From: Nephrocerus scutellatus
Lineage: Eukaryota; Arthropoda; Insecta; Diptera; Pipunculidae
Assembly: GCA_947095585.1 (NCBI GenBank)
Contig: OX352764.1
Coordinates: 74,572,816-74,636,815, forward strand
DNA length: 64,000 nucleotides
Direction of reading: 5' to 3'
A model generated the notes under the pieces. That model was not told where the DNA came from and did no database searches. It was given only the letters and a program-made list of their open reading frames with translations. The number at the start of each line of letters is the position of its first letter. Position 1 is the stretch's first letter. Positions 1-10,879 of this stretch are shown here, piece after piece. Position numbers and translations under genes: made by a program.

Positions 1-1509
1 TACTGCCTGGCTAACACGAGAAACACACTCGTCTGTAGCTCTGCTTGGCATCATCATCGCAGCCGAACACAGTTCAGCTTTGAACTTGAACTACACGTGG
101 AGGCAGTGCAACGGTTTTCGAAAACACCACTCGTCGAATGGTACTTGTGCCTTCTTTCGTTCGTTCGTCACATCCCATTCTGTAGAAAGTATTGTATCTG
201 CACAGAATATATGAGGTAGTGAGTAAGTTTTCGACAGAGTTGCTATTGCGTATTCTCTTGCTCTTACACATTTGTCGCTTGGAGGCAAAGCAATTCACAT
301 TAAACGATGAAATCGGTTTTCGACATTTGAGTGAATTTGACGGGTTTTAGATTTATGCTCAAAGTAGTATCGTATGACTTGGGTTGAGAAAGTGATAGCA
401 GGCAGGTTTTGTTATAAATAAACTGGGTAGATATAGAATTCAACAGAAAAACCAAAGCATTTTTTACGAACACAAATGTAAGCTGTTGGCGCTCTCAATA
501 ATTACTAGTAGTTTTATGACAAATTGAGAACCTTCTTAGTAGATACATCTTATATATCTATTATGTCCCACCATGAAAAGTGCGTAATAAGAATGAAATA
601 GACAAGTTGTCACTACATAAAGTAAATCCCACTCTTTTATGACCTATACCAATCTTTTATTTTAGATACACACTCACGCCTCTAATCTTTCACAAATGTG
701 TATCTATGAGATATGTACATAACTGTTTGTGAAGCCATTTTACTTGAAGTTGGTATATGATGAAACATTAATCAGAGTTAATGTATATATATAATGAATG
801 TATAATATATACATGCATTGATTTTGGTGGGTTGTTAACATTTTTGATATTGAATAAGAATCCGTGGATAGTACACGAATTTCATATCGATTGAAGTGAA
901 TCTGCATATTATTGTTATTATTTATATTGAATATCCTTATAAAATGCATTTCAAAGAAAGAATAAGTCAAAGGACCTTGACATTTGTTTTTTCATTAACA
1001 TTGAATTGAAATAAATAAATAAACATTATGCTTAAACCTTTTTTAAAATGCACGTGAGATTACAAACAAAATATACCCAAAAATTTCATTAATTTTTTAA
1101 CATTAAATTTAGTTTTATATGGGTACCACAGCTTAATAAGGATTGCTATAGGTGTCAAAACGTAGCAATTTCCAAAAGGAAGTTATATTTTAGCTATCTA
1201 AGCTATGACATTATCGCGTTTATATCTATTATTGCTGCAACTGTCATTTGCGTGTAGCATTTAGCAGTTGCACATAGAATATGACTACGAGATAATAAAA
1301 TAAATAAAATTCGAATTAGCGAACAGGATTCTGCTCCTAAAGTTCTTTCCGGAATGAATTATGGAACACGCTAATGAGGCAGCGCCCAACCTACGCTGGA
1401 AGATAATAGCTTACAACGCGATTTTGTTCGCAAAATTTGAGTGGAGAGTAGAGACTTTCGTATACGTAGAAGGTGTATAACTCGTTGTTTCCACCTCAAA
1501 CAACAATAA
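1..1509. other. 5' flank of Kr-h1, no gene seen
   Basis: No convincing coding sequence on either strand. The first 300 bases are less AT-rich than what follows and carry the hormone-element candidate; a splice-donor-like GTAAGT near 224 could end an untranslated Kr-h1 exon, but nothing proves it. Positions 300-1500 are AT-rich with short open frames of random composition. Confidence 0.4.
94..104 (-). promoter_or_regulatory. Candidate juvenile hormone response element (kJHRE-type E-box)
   Basis: Read on the - strand this is GCCTCCACGTG, containing the palindromic E-box CACGTG (94-99) with the CCTC flank. The element described upstream of insect Kr-h1 genes and bound by Methoprene-tolerant/Taiman has the core GGCCTCCACGTG (from memory of the Bombyx and Tribolium work). 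Only this E-box in the window has that flank; other CACGTG sites (near 1051, 11397, 14009, 24059, 53691) lack it. It lies on the upstream side of Kr-h1, the gene this element is known to control. An 11-base match can occur by chance, so the call rests on sequence plus context. Confidence 0.55.
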
Positions 1510-1511
1510 TA

Positions 1512-2669
1512 TTTTATATATATAAAAATCTCGTGTCACGGTGTTTGTCCTCCAACTGCTCCGAAACGGCTCGACCGATTGTTATGAAATTTTTTATGTA
1601 TATTTGATAGGTATGAGAATTGGTTAAAAAAAACTTTTGAGACCGATTTGGCTAACTTTTATTTTATGAATTCGCCATAGTACGAAATTTTTATGCGAAA
1701 AAAAAATAGAAAAGTTTCCCGGAAAATTTTAAAATTCGGAAAAAACTGAAAGTGCTGTTTTCCATAGGATTTTTGTATAAACTCGCAACCATAACTCACG
1801 ATTAGAACGATGGATTTGCGTAATTATTTTTTTGTTTTTTTTTCGTTGTAGTCCTGGGAAACAAAGACAATTACAAAACCAAGTCGAATAATTCGGACAA
1901 ACAGCAAAAATTGTTTTGTTCGATAAGGTTCGGGAAAATTTGGAAAACGATAAATCTGATATTTTTTAAGGAAATAACTCAATTGAATGTTTTCGGTGAA
2001 ATGAAAACTCTGGAAAAACGCATTCCAGCCTAAATTAAAATAAAATTAAAATTGTGTTGATTCGCGATCTGTCCAACAAAAGTCGTTATTTCATTTCTGT
2101 TCCAATAGATTCCAATTATTTAGGTTACGTGCGCTAATGTCATTTGACAGCTGATCCATTTGCACGGTCTTTCTTTTGCTATCTGTCAATGCATCCCAAT
2201 GATACCGACCCGACAAAAGATCATCAAAAGATCCACAAAAGAACCACAAACACCCCCAAAAGACCCGCAAAAGACCCTGAAAGGACCTCCAAAATACTCC
2301 CAAAATACCCCCAGGACCCTAAAAACACCCACAAAAGCCCCTCAAAAGACTCCTCTAAAGACCTTCAAAAGACCCTCTTAAAAACCTCAAAGAGGACCCT
2401 CAAAAGACCCTAAAAAGAGAAAAAAAGACCTCCAAAAGACCCCCCAGAGGACCCTCAAAAGACAGTACTGAATTTCATACAAATCGGTAGAGAAATTACT
2501 TTAAAAAAGTAACACAATAATGTGATCAATACTGTGACTCAAAATCGCAAAACAAAATTATTTTTAATTATTATTATTTTATTTCAAATATCTTTTCACA
2601 AGTTCACAAAATGATCACAAACAAATTTATTGAAAGTGGGACAGGCAACGTCTGTCAGGTCAGCTAGTG
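1512..2669 (+). mobile_element. Non-autonomous Helitron-like element
   Basis: The left part begins with the arrangement common in insect Helitrons (a TATATATAAAAATCTCGTGT start followed by text ending in GGCTCGACCGATT). The right end near 2638-2669 reads CAACGTCTGTCAGGTCAGCTAGT, the usual insect Helitron 3' end with terminal CTAG followed by T. There is no Rep/helicase coding capacity, so it would be mobilised in trans. The left edge is approximate. The interior carries an A/C-rich minisatellite. Confidence 0.6.
2214..2465 (+). repeat. Degenerate A/C-rich minisatellite inside the Helitron
   Basis: About twenty imperfect repeats of an 11-14 base motif close to CCCTCAAAAGA. Strand asymmetry is extreme: A and C on the + strand, almost no G or T. 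Open frames through it (for example 2144-2413) give Lys/Thr/Pro-rich text and are a by-product of the repeat, not genes. Confidence 0.75.
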
Positions 2670-2837
2670 CTACATTAAAATAATTTGCTTGTGTAAGTAA
2701 AATTATGGAGTTATTGCTGAAAAAATGGCATAAATTATATAAAAAATCTAGAACATATGTTATCGTATATGGGAAAACGTATGTTTTTGTTGTATCTGTA
2801 CCTACCATAAGGTAATAAGTGTTCTAAAGATTGAGTT

Positions 2838-3070
2838 TGGTAGTACAAATGAATTTTTAACGGTGTCCCACCTCTCGCGAGGGTGACAAACGTTCCGAGA
2901 GTAAAAACTTGTCACGAAAAGCTTATCAACTCGCCTTTCGGATCCGGCCTTAAATTAGTAGGTCCCTTCCATTTGTGTCCAAAAATATACATGCGCAACA
3001 CAAATGGACGCGAAAAGCTAGGCCTTGGACCACCGCAATGGGTCTGTCGCGCTGAATATTATTTTATACG
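2838..3070 (+). mobile_element. SINE copy with degraded tRNA head
   Basis: From GGTGTCCCACCTC to GCGCTGAATATTATTTTA this matches, along its length, the bodies of the copies at 55503-55778 (+) and 22640-23725 (-). The tRNA-like head before GGTGTCCC is worn here and hard to read. It is the same short form of the element as the copy in the vasa intron, without the internal GC-rich block. Confidence 0.7.
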
Positions 3071-3690
3071 TGTACTGCACACAAGCAAATCATTTTATTG
3101 TAGCATAATTGTTATTTGAGGTGGAAACAGCGAGTAATACTCCCTTCTTTATTTGTGTTGTCATTTTGTTTCGTTGTGTATGAGATCGACCCCGTCAATC
3201 TAACACATACGCATTTAGCACTACTTGAAACATTAACTCTCACGGTATCACACTCCATTTCCGAACAAAATCGCTCTTTTGGATGCCAAACTGGATGACT
3301 TCGTCTCGAAATCGGAAACGCTGGAGAGATTTCGACTTTTGCTTTTGATTTTTGAAGAGCCAAATATGATAGAATGATGTACATGTCGAACCAAGGATCG
3401 GTGCTAAGGGCGTCAAGAAATCAGAACTGAGAGATGTTTTTACCGGACACCAGTTGTAGAGCCAAATATAGGGTGCGGGGCATCTTTTGGTTCGTTTTTA
3501 AGCTAGCGGTTATTTCGCCGCTCATAGCTCTAATGTCATCTGTCAAGGGACAGAAATTCAGTATTGAAACCCCGGTGAAAGAAATAATTCGATATACGCT
3601 TGAAAATATTGAAAACAAACTTCCACAGTAGTGAGTAAGTTGCCGAAACTTGCCCAAAGAAGAAGATGAGCATTTTTACCAAAAATTTCT
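3071..3690. other. Unassigned intergenic stretch
   Basis: Several short overlapping open frames occur on both strands (3112-3657) but none shows a recognisable domain or splice structure. It may contain transposon debris leading into the transposase fragment at 3691. Confidence 0.3.
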
Positions 3691-3800
3691 GACGAAGCTT
3701 ATTTTCACCTCGGCGGTTATGTTAGCAAGCAAAATTGCTGTGTTTGGGGCACTGAAAATCAACATGTGACAATTGAGAAGCCAATACACCCAAAAGTACA
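3691..3800 (+). pseudogene. Transposase fragment, Tc1/mariner-like
   Basis: The frame reads DEAYFHLGGYVSKQN and then CCVWGTENQH, which resembles the central catalytic part (the DEAHF..GYVNKQN..IW block) of the fly transposase group also present at 20098-20847. Only about 35 codons survive, flanked on the right by a LINE fragment, so this is a relic with no function. Confidence 0.6.
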
Positions 3801-3861
3801 TGGTGGACACGTCTGCGAGTAGAAGATCTAACATTGGTCCCTCAATTCAAATAGTGGAGCG

Positions 3862-4215
3862 CGAATTTGAATAAGTGCAATCCTTTAACTATCTCGGGTC
3901 AACTATAGCAGCCGATAAGAGCATTGAACCAGAAATACGCGCACGGTTGCTTAAAGCCAACAAAGCCTACTATAGTCTGTCAAGACTCTTCAAATCCAGG
4001 AACTTCACCATAAAATCCTAGCTGCTGATATATAAGACAATGGTCATACCAGTACTTACATATGGATCTGAGAGATGGGTGCTTAGCAAAAAGTATGTGA
4101 GGAAGGACGATTCCGGAGACTCTATAATGATGACATCCACGAGCGTTACCGCGATGTCGTTGACATCGTGAAGAGAATTAAGAATTACTTCTATGACCTC
4201 GTACCTCAAACTAAA
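3862..4215 (+). pseudogene. Non-LTR retrotransposon RT C-terminal fragment
   Basis: The translation contains FNYLGSTIAADKSIEPEI, then LLKANKAYYSLSRLFKS and VIPVLTYGSERWVLS, the segment after the palm and into the thumb of APE-type LINE reverse transcriptases (the TYGSETW motif). A stop codon interrupts it near 4018 and the frame shifts after 4090. The family looks related to the - strand LINE at 15361-16090, whose YADD domain is upstream of this segment. Confidence 0.75.
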
Positions 4216-4572
4216 TTAAAGAATAATGCAGCGATCCACCCTTATGTGTTTTATAACTCATTTCAAAATTTTAGTCTTCAGTTTAATTTTTACTTTATTT
4301 TTTCATTTTTCATTTAATCGTTTTGCTTATAGACTTAATTTAATCGTAATTATAATTTTTGCTAATATTTCGGTCTCGCTGACTATTGCCAAATATTATA
4401 ATTTTAAAATACACGATTAAATTAACTCTAATAAGCAATACGATTAAATACAAAATTTTAATAAAAGACTTAAAAACTAATAATCAATATAATTAACCAA
4501 TAGACTTTTAGCGGAAATCTCGAAGTAAAACAAGTAAATGTATACAAACTTTAATATATACGTCGAAACACG

Positions 4573-4815
4573 CAACACAGTCGTTTATTATAGAGTAATT
4601 ATCGCCAAAATATCTGTTTTTGAGGTCGGAGCTATTTCAACAAATTTTCTTTTTTCCACGCTGACATTGAGCCGCTCATTTCATTTCAGCCCTCTAGGTC
4701 GTGCAAAAGGTGGTTAAAAAAGACCTTAAAAAAACGAGAAAATGGCCATCCATCGCATCCATCGTATTTTGGACTTACTCAACCATCACACGCGCCACAC
4801 GCGACATGCGACACG
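4573..4815 (+). repeat. Interspersed repeat family, copy 1
   Basis: Shares a diverged block with 10265-10500 (opposite strand) and 16185-16355: ACATTGAGC then TTTCAGCCCT, GGTCGTGC, GGTGGTTAAAAA and AACGAGAAAATGGC. This copy and 10265-10500 also share a CACGCGCCACACGCG-type motif. No coding capacity and no terminal inverted repeats are visible; the class is unknown. Confidence 0.6.
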
Positions 4816-6298
4816 CGTCATATATATATCGGAATATAAAAAATGCTACTTTTGAGTTAGAATCTTACAAAATTACCGCTCTCTAGGTATTGTGAAAGTT
4901 GGCTAAATAGGACCTCAAAGTGGTCAAAAATACAGACAAAAAGGGGTCAAGCCAAGTTAAATAAATTGATAAAAAAAACCAAACATCAAAAGTTATTCTC
5001 TTGATCTTCAACACACAGAGTCTGCTACAACAATACAAGTATTGATTTAACCTGATTTATAACTTCCTCAAAATTGGAATTGTAATGTGACAACAAATTA
5101 TTTCCTTGGACAAAACCATTCCTCCCTAATCGATGCCATAACAGCAATCTCTTTTTAACTCAGTTATCTCTCAAAATAATATTCGTATGTACTTGCCGTT
5201 CTTTTTAGCTTCGTCGTTGTAATTCAGGAAATTTCGATTTTTAGGTTGATGTAATGAGATTCCCCTCTATAGACCTAGACCGCTGTTATCGCTTGCACGC
5301 ACATATTCTTCTAAGCGTTTTTGTATTCGTTAGTAAAAGAGAATCGGCGGAATGGGAATTTTCCCCTCCCTCAGTGTGCATAGAACATAGTTTGAGTATT
5401 GTTGGTTGGATGTTGTTATTGTTGTTGTTGTTCCTTTTTGTGCGTGTGCCTTTGTCTATTACAATCAGTAAACCTGACGAAATGTTCTCAAGTTATATTG
5501 ATAGAACCTTCGTGTTGTTAGCGTTTCAAATGTGATACCCGAAATTTTTCTCTCCCATGTGTTTTTTTTTCTTTTTCTGACACATCGGATAACGGTGCTT
5601 GCATTCTGTATTACTATATATGTATGTATTTTTTCTTCTAAGCTAAATAGCTAAGTAAATAGCTTTTGTCTTCCCGAATTTATGTTGGGAAAGCCAGTGG
5701 AACGAGAGTGCGTACTGGAGTGGAGTCGTGGGATGGTGGTTAGGAAGATTTTTTCGGGTTCTCACCCACCAGTCTAATAAGCTACATCGTTTAGTAAACT
5801 TATAATACGGCAACGAAGGCAATTTACGGAGAATTTAAAATCTGTATACATACGGATATGTAGTGAGTGCTAGTGCAATGGATTGATAAAGTGAAATGAG
5901 GAAAAAGTGCAAAATACATAAATTTCATTAATTGAAACTAAATATAATCGAAGGGATGTGCAATAATACCACCAAGTACGCAGAAGGATATTCATAAAGA
6001 AGAAAACAAATAACCTTAAAGACTTTACAAAGCTTATTTAAAATTGTACCTACAATTTGTTAATAATCCGTCAACTCCCAATATTTTGAGTAATCGACTG
6101 ACTTATAACTGAAGGACTGAACTAACTGTAATTGGATGAGACTGATCGTACATAAAATGTTGTGAAACTTTTCGTACACACACTCATAAAACTCTGCTCT
6201 AAGTTTAGGATTTTTTTTTGCATTGTTTTTGCTACACTGAAAAAAAGTTTAAAAATCAAACTGAACAGAACTTTCACATTTAGTTGAAATAATCAAAG
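4816..6298. other. Upstream region and probable 5' UTR of the long Kr-h1 isoform
   Basis: No supported coding gene. The segment just before ATG 6299 lacks repeats and is the likely leader of the exon that begins there. An open frame at 5254-5535 has a hydrophobic stretch but low-complexity T-rich composition and no homology I recognise. Start of transcription cannot be placed by eye. Confidence 0.35.
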
Positions 6299-6449
6299 AT
6301 GGCTGACAAAAGCGATAAATGGAGTAACAAACAGAATTGGCTTAAAGATGTACTATTGAAATCAGGAACAGATTTAGTTGCAATTAAAGCTTCAACCGGA
6401 ACTACAAATGGGGGCGGAAATAAACGGACAGCAAGAAAAGTTGCAAAAG
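6299..6449 (+). CDS. Kr-h1: Kr-h1 alternative first coding exon (long isoform)
   Basis: ATG at 6299 opens 50 codons, beginning MADKSDKWSNKQNWLKDVLL, in good context (AAAGATGG), and then a donor GGTTTGT gives an exon end at 6449 with one leftover base. The common exon after the acceptor AG at 12692-12693 starts AATCCCAAAATAAAATGG with no stop before ATG 12708. Splicing joins G to AA (Glu) and continues S-Q-N-K-M in frame. The product would carry 55 extra residues before the short-form Met. Drosophila Kr-h1 is described with two protein forms differing by about this length (791 and 845 residues from memory), which fits. The extension is basic and rich in Lys, Gly and Thr, with no domain I recognise. 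The alternative is a chance ATG frame; the exact phase match argues against that. Confidence 0.65.
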
Positions 6450-7859
6450 GTTTGTTCTGGTTCAGGTTAATCACAATTCTCTGTATGCTTAAGATTACAG
6501 TAGGGTTTAAGAAAAAATACCTTATATAAACATATTGTCATAAAAATATACTTTTAATTTTAACTATCAAGGAGTGGCTTTGGAAAAGTTACTACCCAAA
6601 GATTTGCAAATACTTTTCATAAAATGTGGACAAAACCGAAATTTTCAAAATGCCGACAAAAAAAAAAAGCTTTGAAACACCACACAATGGCGACGCAGTT
6701 ATAAAGCTTTTATGGATTATTTTTCCAAATGGTCGACTTTATAAGAAAATCGTTCTTTTGATTTTCCTGCTCAACCCCCGCTATTAAGAAATGTACCCAG
6801 TGTTTCAGTTCTTGGAGTACATGGAAAAAAAGAAATGGAAATCGACAGAGAGAAAGTCTATTTCCGTTTCTATTTTTCTAAAGAAGGGATACCAAAGTTT
6901 TACCTATAATAGAAAACTTCATTTCAAATTTTGCAAAAGAAAATCTTTTTTGCTAAGACAACGCTGTGACTACTTTGCTCTGTAGTATATAGTATATAAG
7001 GGGATGAATAGGAATCTATTTTCTATTTTTTGTCTATTTTACTATGAAGATGTGCAATTTAAGGGCGGCAATATAGCCTGACTTCATTAAAACGGCACTG
7101 GCACGTTACTAAACAATGTTAATAACAGGAAAACGAAAGGAAAATTTATATTCATTCTGAAGTTGGGTTGAAATGGAGATTGGTTTCTGTTTTTCTTTTA
7201 AGGGTTGGTTTTCTTTACGAAGGGAGGAATGTTTGAATTAAAAATTGAAAGTGAAAGTGCTGATATTTGAAAAGTTTTTTCCCTTTTCATTCTGTTCTTT
7301 TGTTATATGCATGTTGTATGAAGTATGAGTACATACAGTAGAGGTGAGAAAAAAGTTGCATTAATTAAGTAATTAATTAATGGAGTCAACTTTTTATGTA
7401 ACTCCAAGCTTTTTAAACCAGTATGATTTGTTCGGTGCGAAAACTTTTGCTAACATAGTTACCTATATTTACTTTGCGTACGGTGTTGGAGAATTCACAT
7501 TAAAAATGTAAATTTTTATGGGTTATTCATTTAAAAAATCATGTTTTTTAAAAAATGTGTATTTATTTAATACTAGATGAAATACCTAGTGTTGCCTGGC
7601 TGCCCCCACAACACTAACCACCTCCCCTCACCATAGCCAACCACCAAGACGCTTCAAGACCCTCTTGAGATAAGACCCACCAAATATACCTAGCCATTAC
7701 CAATAATTAACTACCCAACAAGTCAACCACCTCAACACCATTACCACACTAACCTCATACAAACAACCACCCAACCGTCCCTAACACATTCCAAAGTTTC
7801 AGCTATATTGGATGAACGGTCTTCGAGTTAAGCGTGAACAGACATACAGACAAGCAGAC
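6450..7859 (+). other. Kr-h1 first intron, left part; nothing recognised
   Basis: AT-rich intronic sequence. Around 7580-7800 there is a C/A-rich stretch (CCACC-type text) without coding sense, leading into the repeat-bearing element that starts near 7870. Confidence 0.4.
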
Positions 7860-7869
7860 AAAGTTTCAT

Positions 7870-9175
7870 TTTTAAATTCTCTATATTAACCTTGGCTGTT
7901 TGGCAGACACATCAAATCTTGTGATCAATTGTTAACCCACTTCGTAAAGCCCGATTTTATTTAAACTTTGCTCACATGTGTATTTCCCAGGGATGACAAC
8001 CTTTTCTATTAGAATTCTGGGCTTCTCGTGCCCCGGGCTTGGGGGGCACCCATAAAAATTTTAAAAACTTTACCCGATTTTCTTCAAATTTTTTAGGCAT
8101 GTGTAGTGTATCTCCGATGGACAACACTTTTTGTAAAACTTTGGAAGCGAAAATTTTAAAAAATGTGCCCGATTTTCTTCAAATTTTATACACACATGTC
8201 CTAAGGACAACGCTTTTTGTAAAAATTTGGAAGTGGCATCAGGGCTCCCATATAATTTTTTTAAAATTAGCTCAATTTTATTCAAATTTTTTTACCCATG
8301 TCACAAAGGGTATCCAATAAGTTAATTTTTACACTTTAATTTTGTTAACTATTAATATTGTCAGTAGCAGTTAAATTTAAGTTTATAAAAAAAATTATAT
8401 TTGTTCTGGATTTTTTTTGTTATCTTCATCAATATTCTCATTATAAATTTTGTACCAATTATTTAAACCGCTACTGTGAATCGTAAACTTAGTAGGGAAC
8501 CTATACTCAACTTCTTACTACGATAATACGAATATTCCGCTATAAGTATAACTGTGTGAATATTGCCCAGATTCCAGAGGTTAGAAAATGGTTCAAAATC
8601 TCACATTCGCTAGCCAGTAGTATTTATCAGAGTTTTTTTTTTAATTTTTCTGATGCGTAAAAGTCTTGGAGTGTAAAGAATTGGGTTGGTGAGTTTTCTT
8701 ACACATATGTATTTCCGGTGCAAAACTATCTCTTAATTTTTTTAAAAATTAACCCAATTTTATTCAAATGTTATACACATGTGTATCTCCGATGGACAAC
8801 ACTTTTTGTAACGGGACGACTCCAGGCCCCGGGGTCGTGGGGCCCCATAAAAATTTTAAAACAAAATTAACACGATTTTCTTCAAATATTAAACAGATGT
8901 GTATCTCCGATGGGCAACATTGTTCGTACATTTTTTGGAGTGATCGGGCCCTGAGGTCCGTGGCGTGCCCATGTAAAAGTTTTAAAAACTAGCCCGATTT
9001 TATTAAAATTTTAAACACATATGTACGAGTATCTCCTGTTAGAGAATATACAAGAAAAATTGTAATTTTTATGGGTTGGTTTTTTTAAAAGTAACCCACT
9101 TTTATTCAAACTTTGCACATTGTGTATTCCCGATTAGGGATTTACACGAAAAATTTTAATTTTTATGGGTTGTTT
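7870..9175 (+). mobile_element. Element with ~120-bp tandem units (copy 1)
   Basis: The left end carries TTTTTAAATTCTCTATATTAAC, also seen inverted near 50060-50095. Units follow with the core CCCGATTTTCTTCAAATTTTA, CACATGTGTATCTCCGATGGACAACACTTTTTGTAA and a G/C-rich segment ending in GGGGGCACCCATA. Units lie at about 7950-8320 and again at 8700-9130, separated by about 380 bases of other sequence. The right end near 9140-9172 is TTTTAATTTTTATGGGTTG, shared with the ends at 28840, 31950 and 62160. No protein is encoded. Confidence 0.65.
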
Positions 9176-9199
9176 TTTCTATTTAGTGTGCAGTTTCTC

Positions 9200-10190
9200 G
9201 CGACTTCAAAATTGCTTTGGTGCTTGATAATGTCCAAGCTAGCTGTCGTTATACGCGGACGTGCTGAAAATTAATCGGCAAGAAAACTCAACTTTTTTCG
9301 GAGAAATTCAATTTATTTCTCAAGACATGTAGTCTTCTTTTACTTCGTCGGACGATACCCTCCGAATAATACGATTTTGTGAAAACTCTGTTACCGAGTA
9401 ACTTCCTCATTCGATTCAAATATCTTATCACTGACCTATTTCTTCAGGTTTGCAAATATATAATAGTCAGAAGAGGACAAGTCTGGAGAATAATGTCGGT
9501 GTGGAATTAATCCGCAGCACAATTCATGTAATTTTGCCATTACGACTGCGTACTTGTGTGCCGGTTCATTGTCTTGATGGAAAAGCACTTTTTTCTTCAT
9601 CAAATGCGGCTGCTTAAGCTTCAAATCGGCGACGAATCAATCCAACAGCTCACCATAATATACGCCGGTGATCGTTTTGCCCTTTTCAAGATAATCTATG
9701 TGAACGATTCCGCGTGGATCCCAAGAAACTGTGGCTATGTCCTGACCTGACTAGCTAACAAACCCACCTTGGCGGTTTTTGGCTTAGATTCGTCCACGAA
9801 CAGTCCATTATGCGACTGTTCCCTTCTATCCAGGATCAATGTTTTGTCCACGGTTACGAAACGGCACAAAAATTCCTTTTCGTCACCAAACACTCTTTTT
9901 TAAGTTCGTGCTTGTTGTAAAAAGAAAACAAAGCGGCACCCTATCTGGCAGCGAGTTTTCTCGGTCCCAAATATTCATGCAATATATTCTTCGCTCATTT
10001 ACCCGAAATACCATCCACAGCCTTAGCAATCTCGCATACCTTTACTCGTCGATTGTTAATTACCATACTATGTATTTTATCGTCCATTATTTGTGTGGGA
10101 GATCTTTTAGACGGCCTGGACGCTCATCGTCAATCTGCTGCTCGTAAACCCACGCCTAAATTCAGGTGTCCAATATCTTAATCATCATTC
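9200..10190 (-). pseudogene. mariner transposase, degraded
   Basis: On the - strand, text such as SWDPRGIVHIDYLEKGKTI, HLMKKKVLFHQDNEPAHK and HRHYSPDLSSSDYYIFANLK matches the mariner DDD catalytic core, including the second Asp (HQDN) and the third Asp (SPDL..SDYY). The frame is broken by stops and shifts (for example after GELLD near 9640), and the N-terminal part near 10100-10150 is only faintly readable. It sits inside the Kr-h1 long-isoform intron and cannot make active transposase. Confidence 0.8.
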
Positions 10191-10264
10191 AATTCGGTGT
10201 TGATCTCGTTCGTTTTCTTTTTAAAAACTTTTATTTAACTTAACTTGCCCCCTTTAGTCTGTAA

Positions 10265-10500
10265 TGTGTCGCGTGTGGCGCGTGTAATGGGTTGCAAAAG
10301 CGCCATTTTCTCGTTTTTGAAGCTATTTTTTTAACCACCTTTTGCACGACCTGGAGGGCTGAAATTTTGCGAGCGGCTCAGTCTATTGACGCGTGTGGCG
10401 CGTGTGATACGTGGAAAAAAGAAAATACTTTGAAAGAGACCCAATCTCAAAAACAGATATTTTGGCGATTATTACCAAATAACTGTGGCTGTGTGGCTGT
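10265..10500 (-). repeat. Interspersed repeat family, copy 2 (inverted)
   Basis: Mixed-orientation match to the repeat at 4573-4815: CGCGTGTGGCGCGTGT, GCCATTTTCTCGTTTTT, AACCACCTTTTGCACGACC and AACAGATATTTTGGCGAT. It lies directly beyond the degraded mariner. Confidence 0.6.
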
Positions 10501-10879
10501 GTGTTTCGATGTATGTATACATAAAAGTTTGTACCAGAAAAAAGTTTTTACATTTACTGGTTTTAAAAGAAGTATCTTATCACCGCACGATTCAATTCAA
10601 TTTTATTCATTTTTATAAAAACGCAAAAGTTGTTCCGTTTTAATGACTGTCATATACAAACTGCTAGTAAATGACAAAGCTGGCAGAAAATTTGAACGAA
10701 AACATTTGAAGGAATTTTGTATTACGAAAGCCAACATTGCTTTGATACTACTAGCTTAGGCATACTACTTTTCAGCCCGCCCTGTCATACTCCGCTTATA
10801 TGCGAGGTTGAATATTAGCCACATTTACAAATAGATTTTTATAAAATTTTCTATGTACATATACGATTGGCAGGTTGGG

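Noticed and set aside
211..235. TGAGGTAGTGAGTAAG resembles the let-7 microRNA start
   Set aside because: Only the first nine bases match, the rest diverges, and no hairpin partner was seen around it.
2144..2413. Lys/Thr/Pro-rich open frame of 89 codons
   Set aside because: It follows the phase-independent A/C minisatellite; two frames are open because the repeat lacks stops.
5254..5535. 93-codon frame with a hydrophobic stretch, possible small membrane protein
   Set aside because: Leu/Val run comes from a GTTGTT simple repeat; no conserved motif and no splice support.
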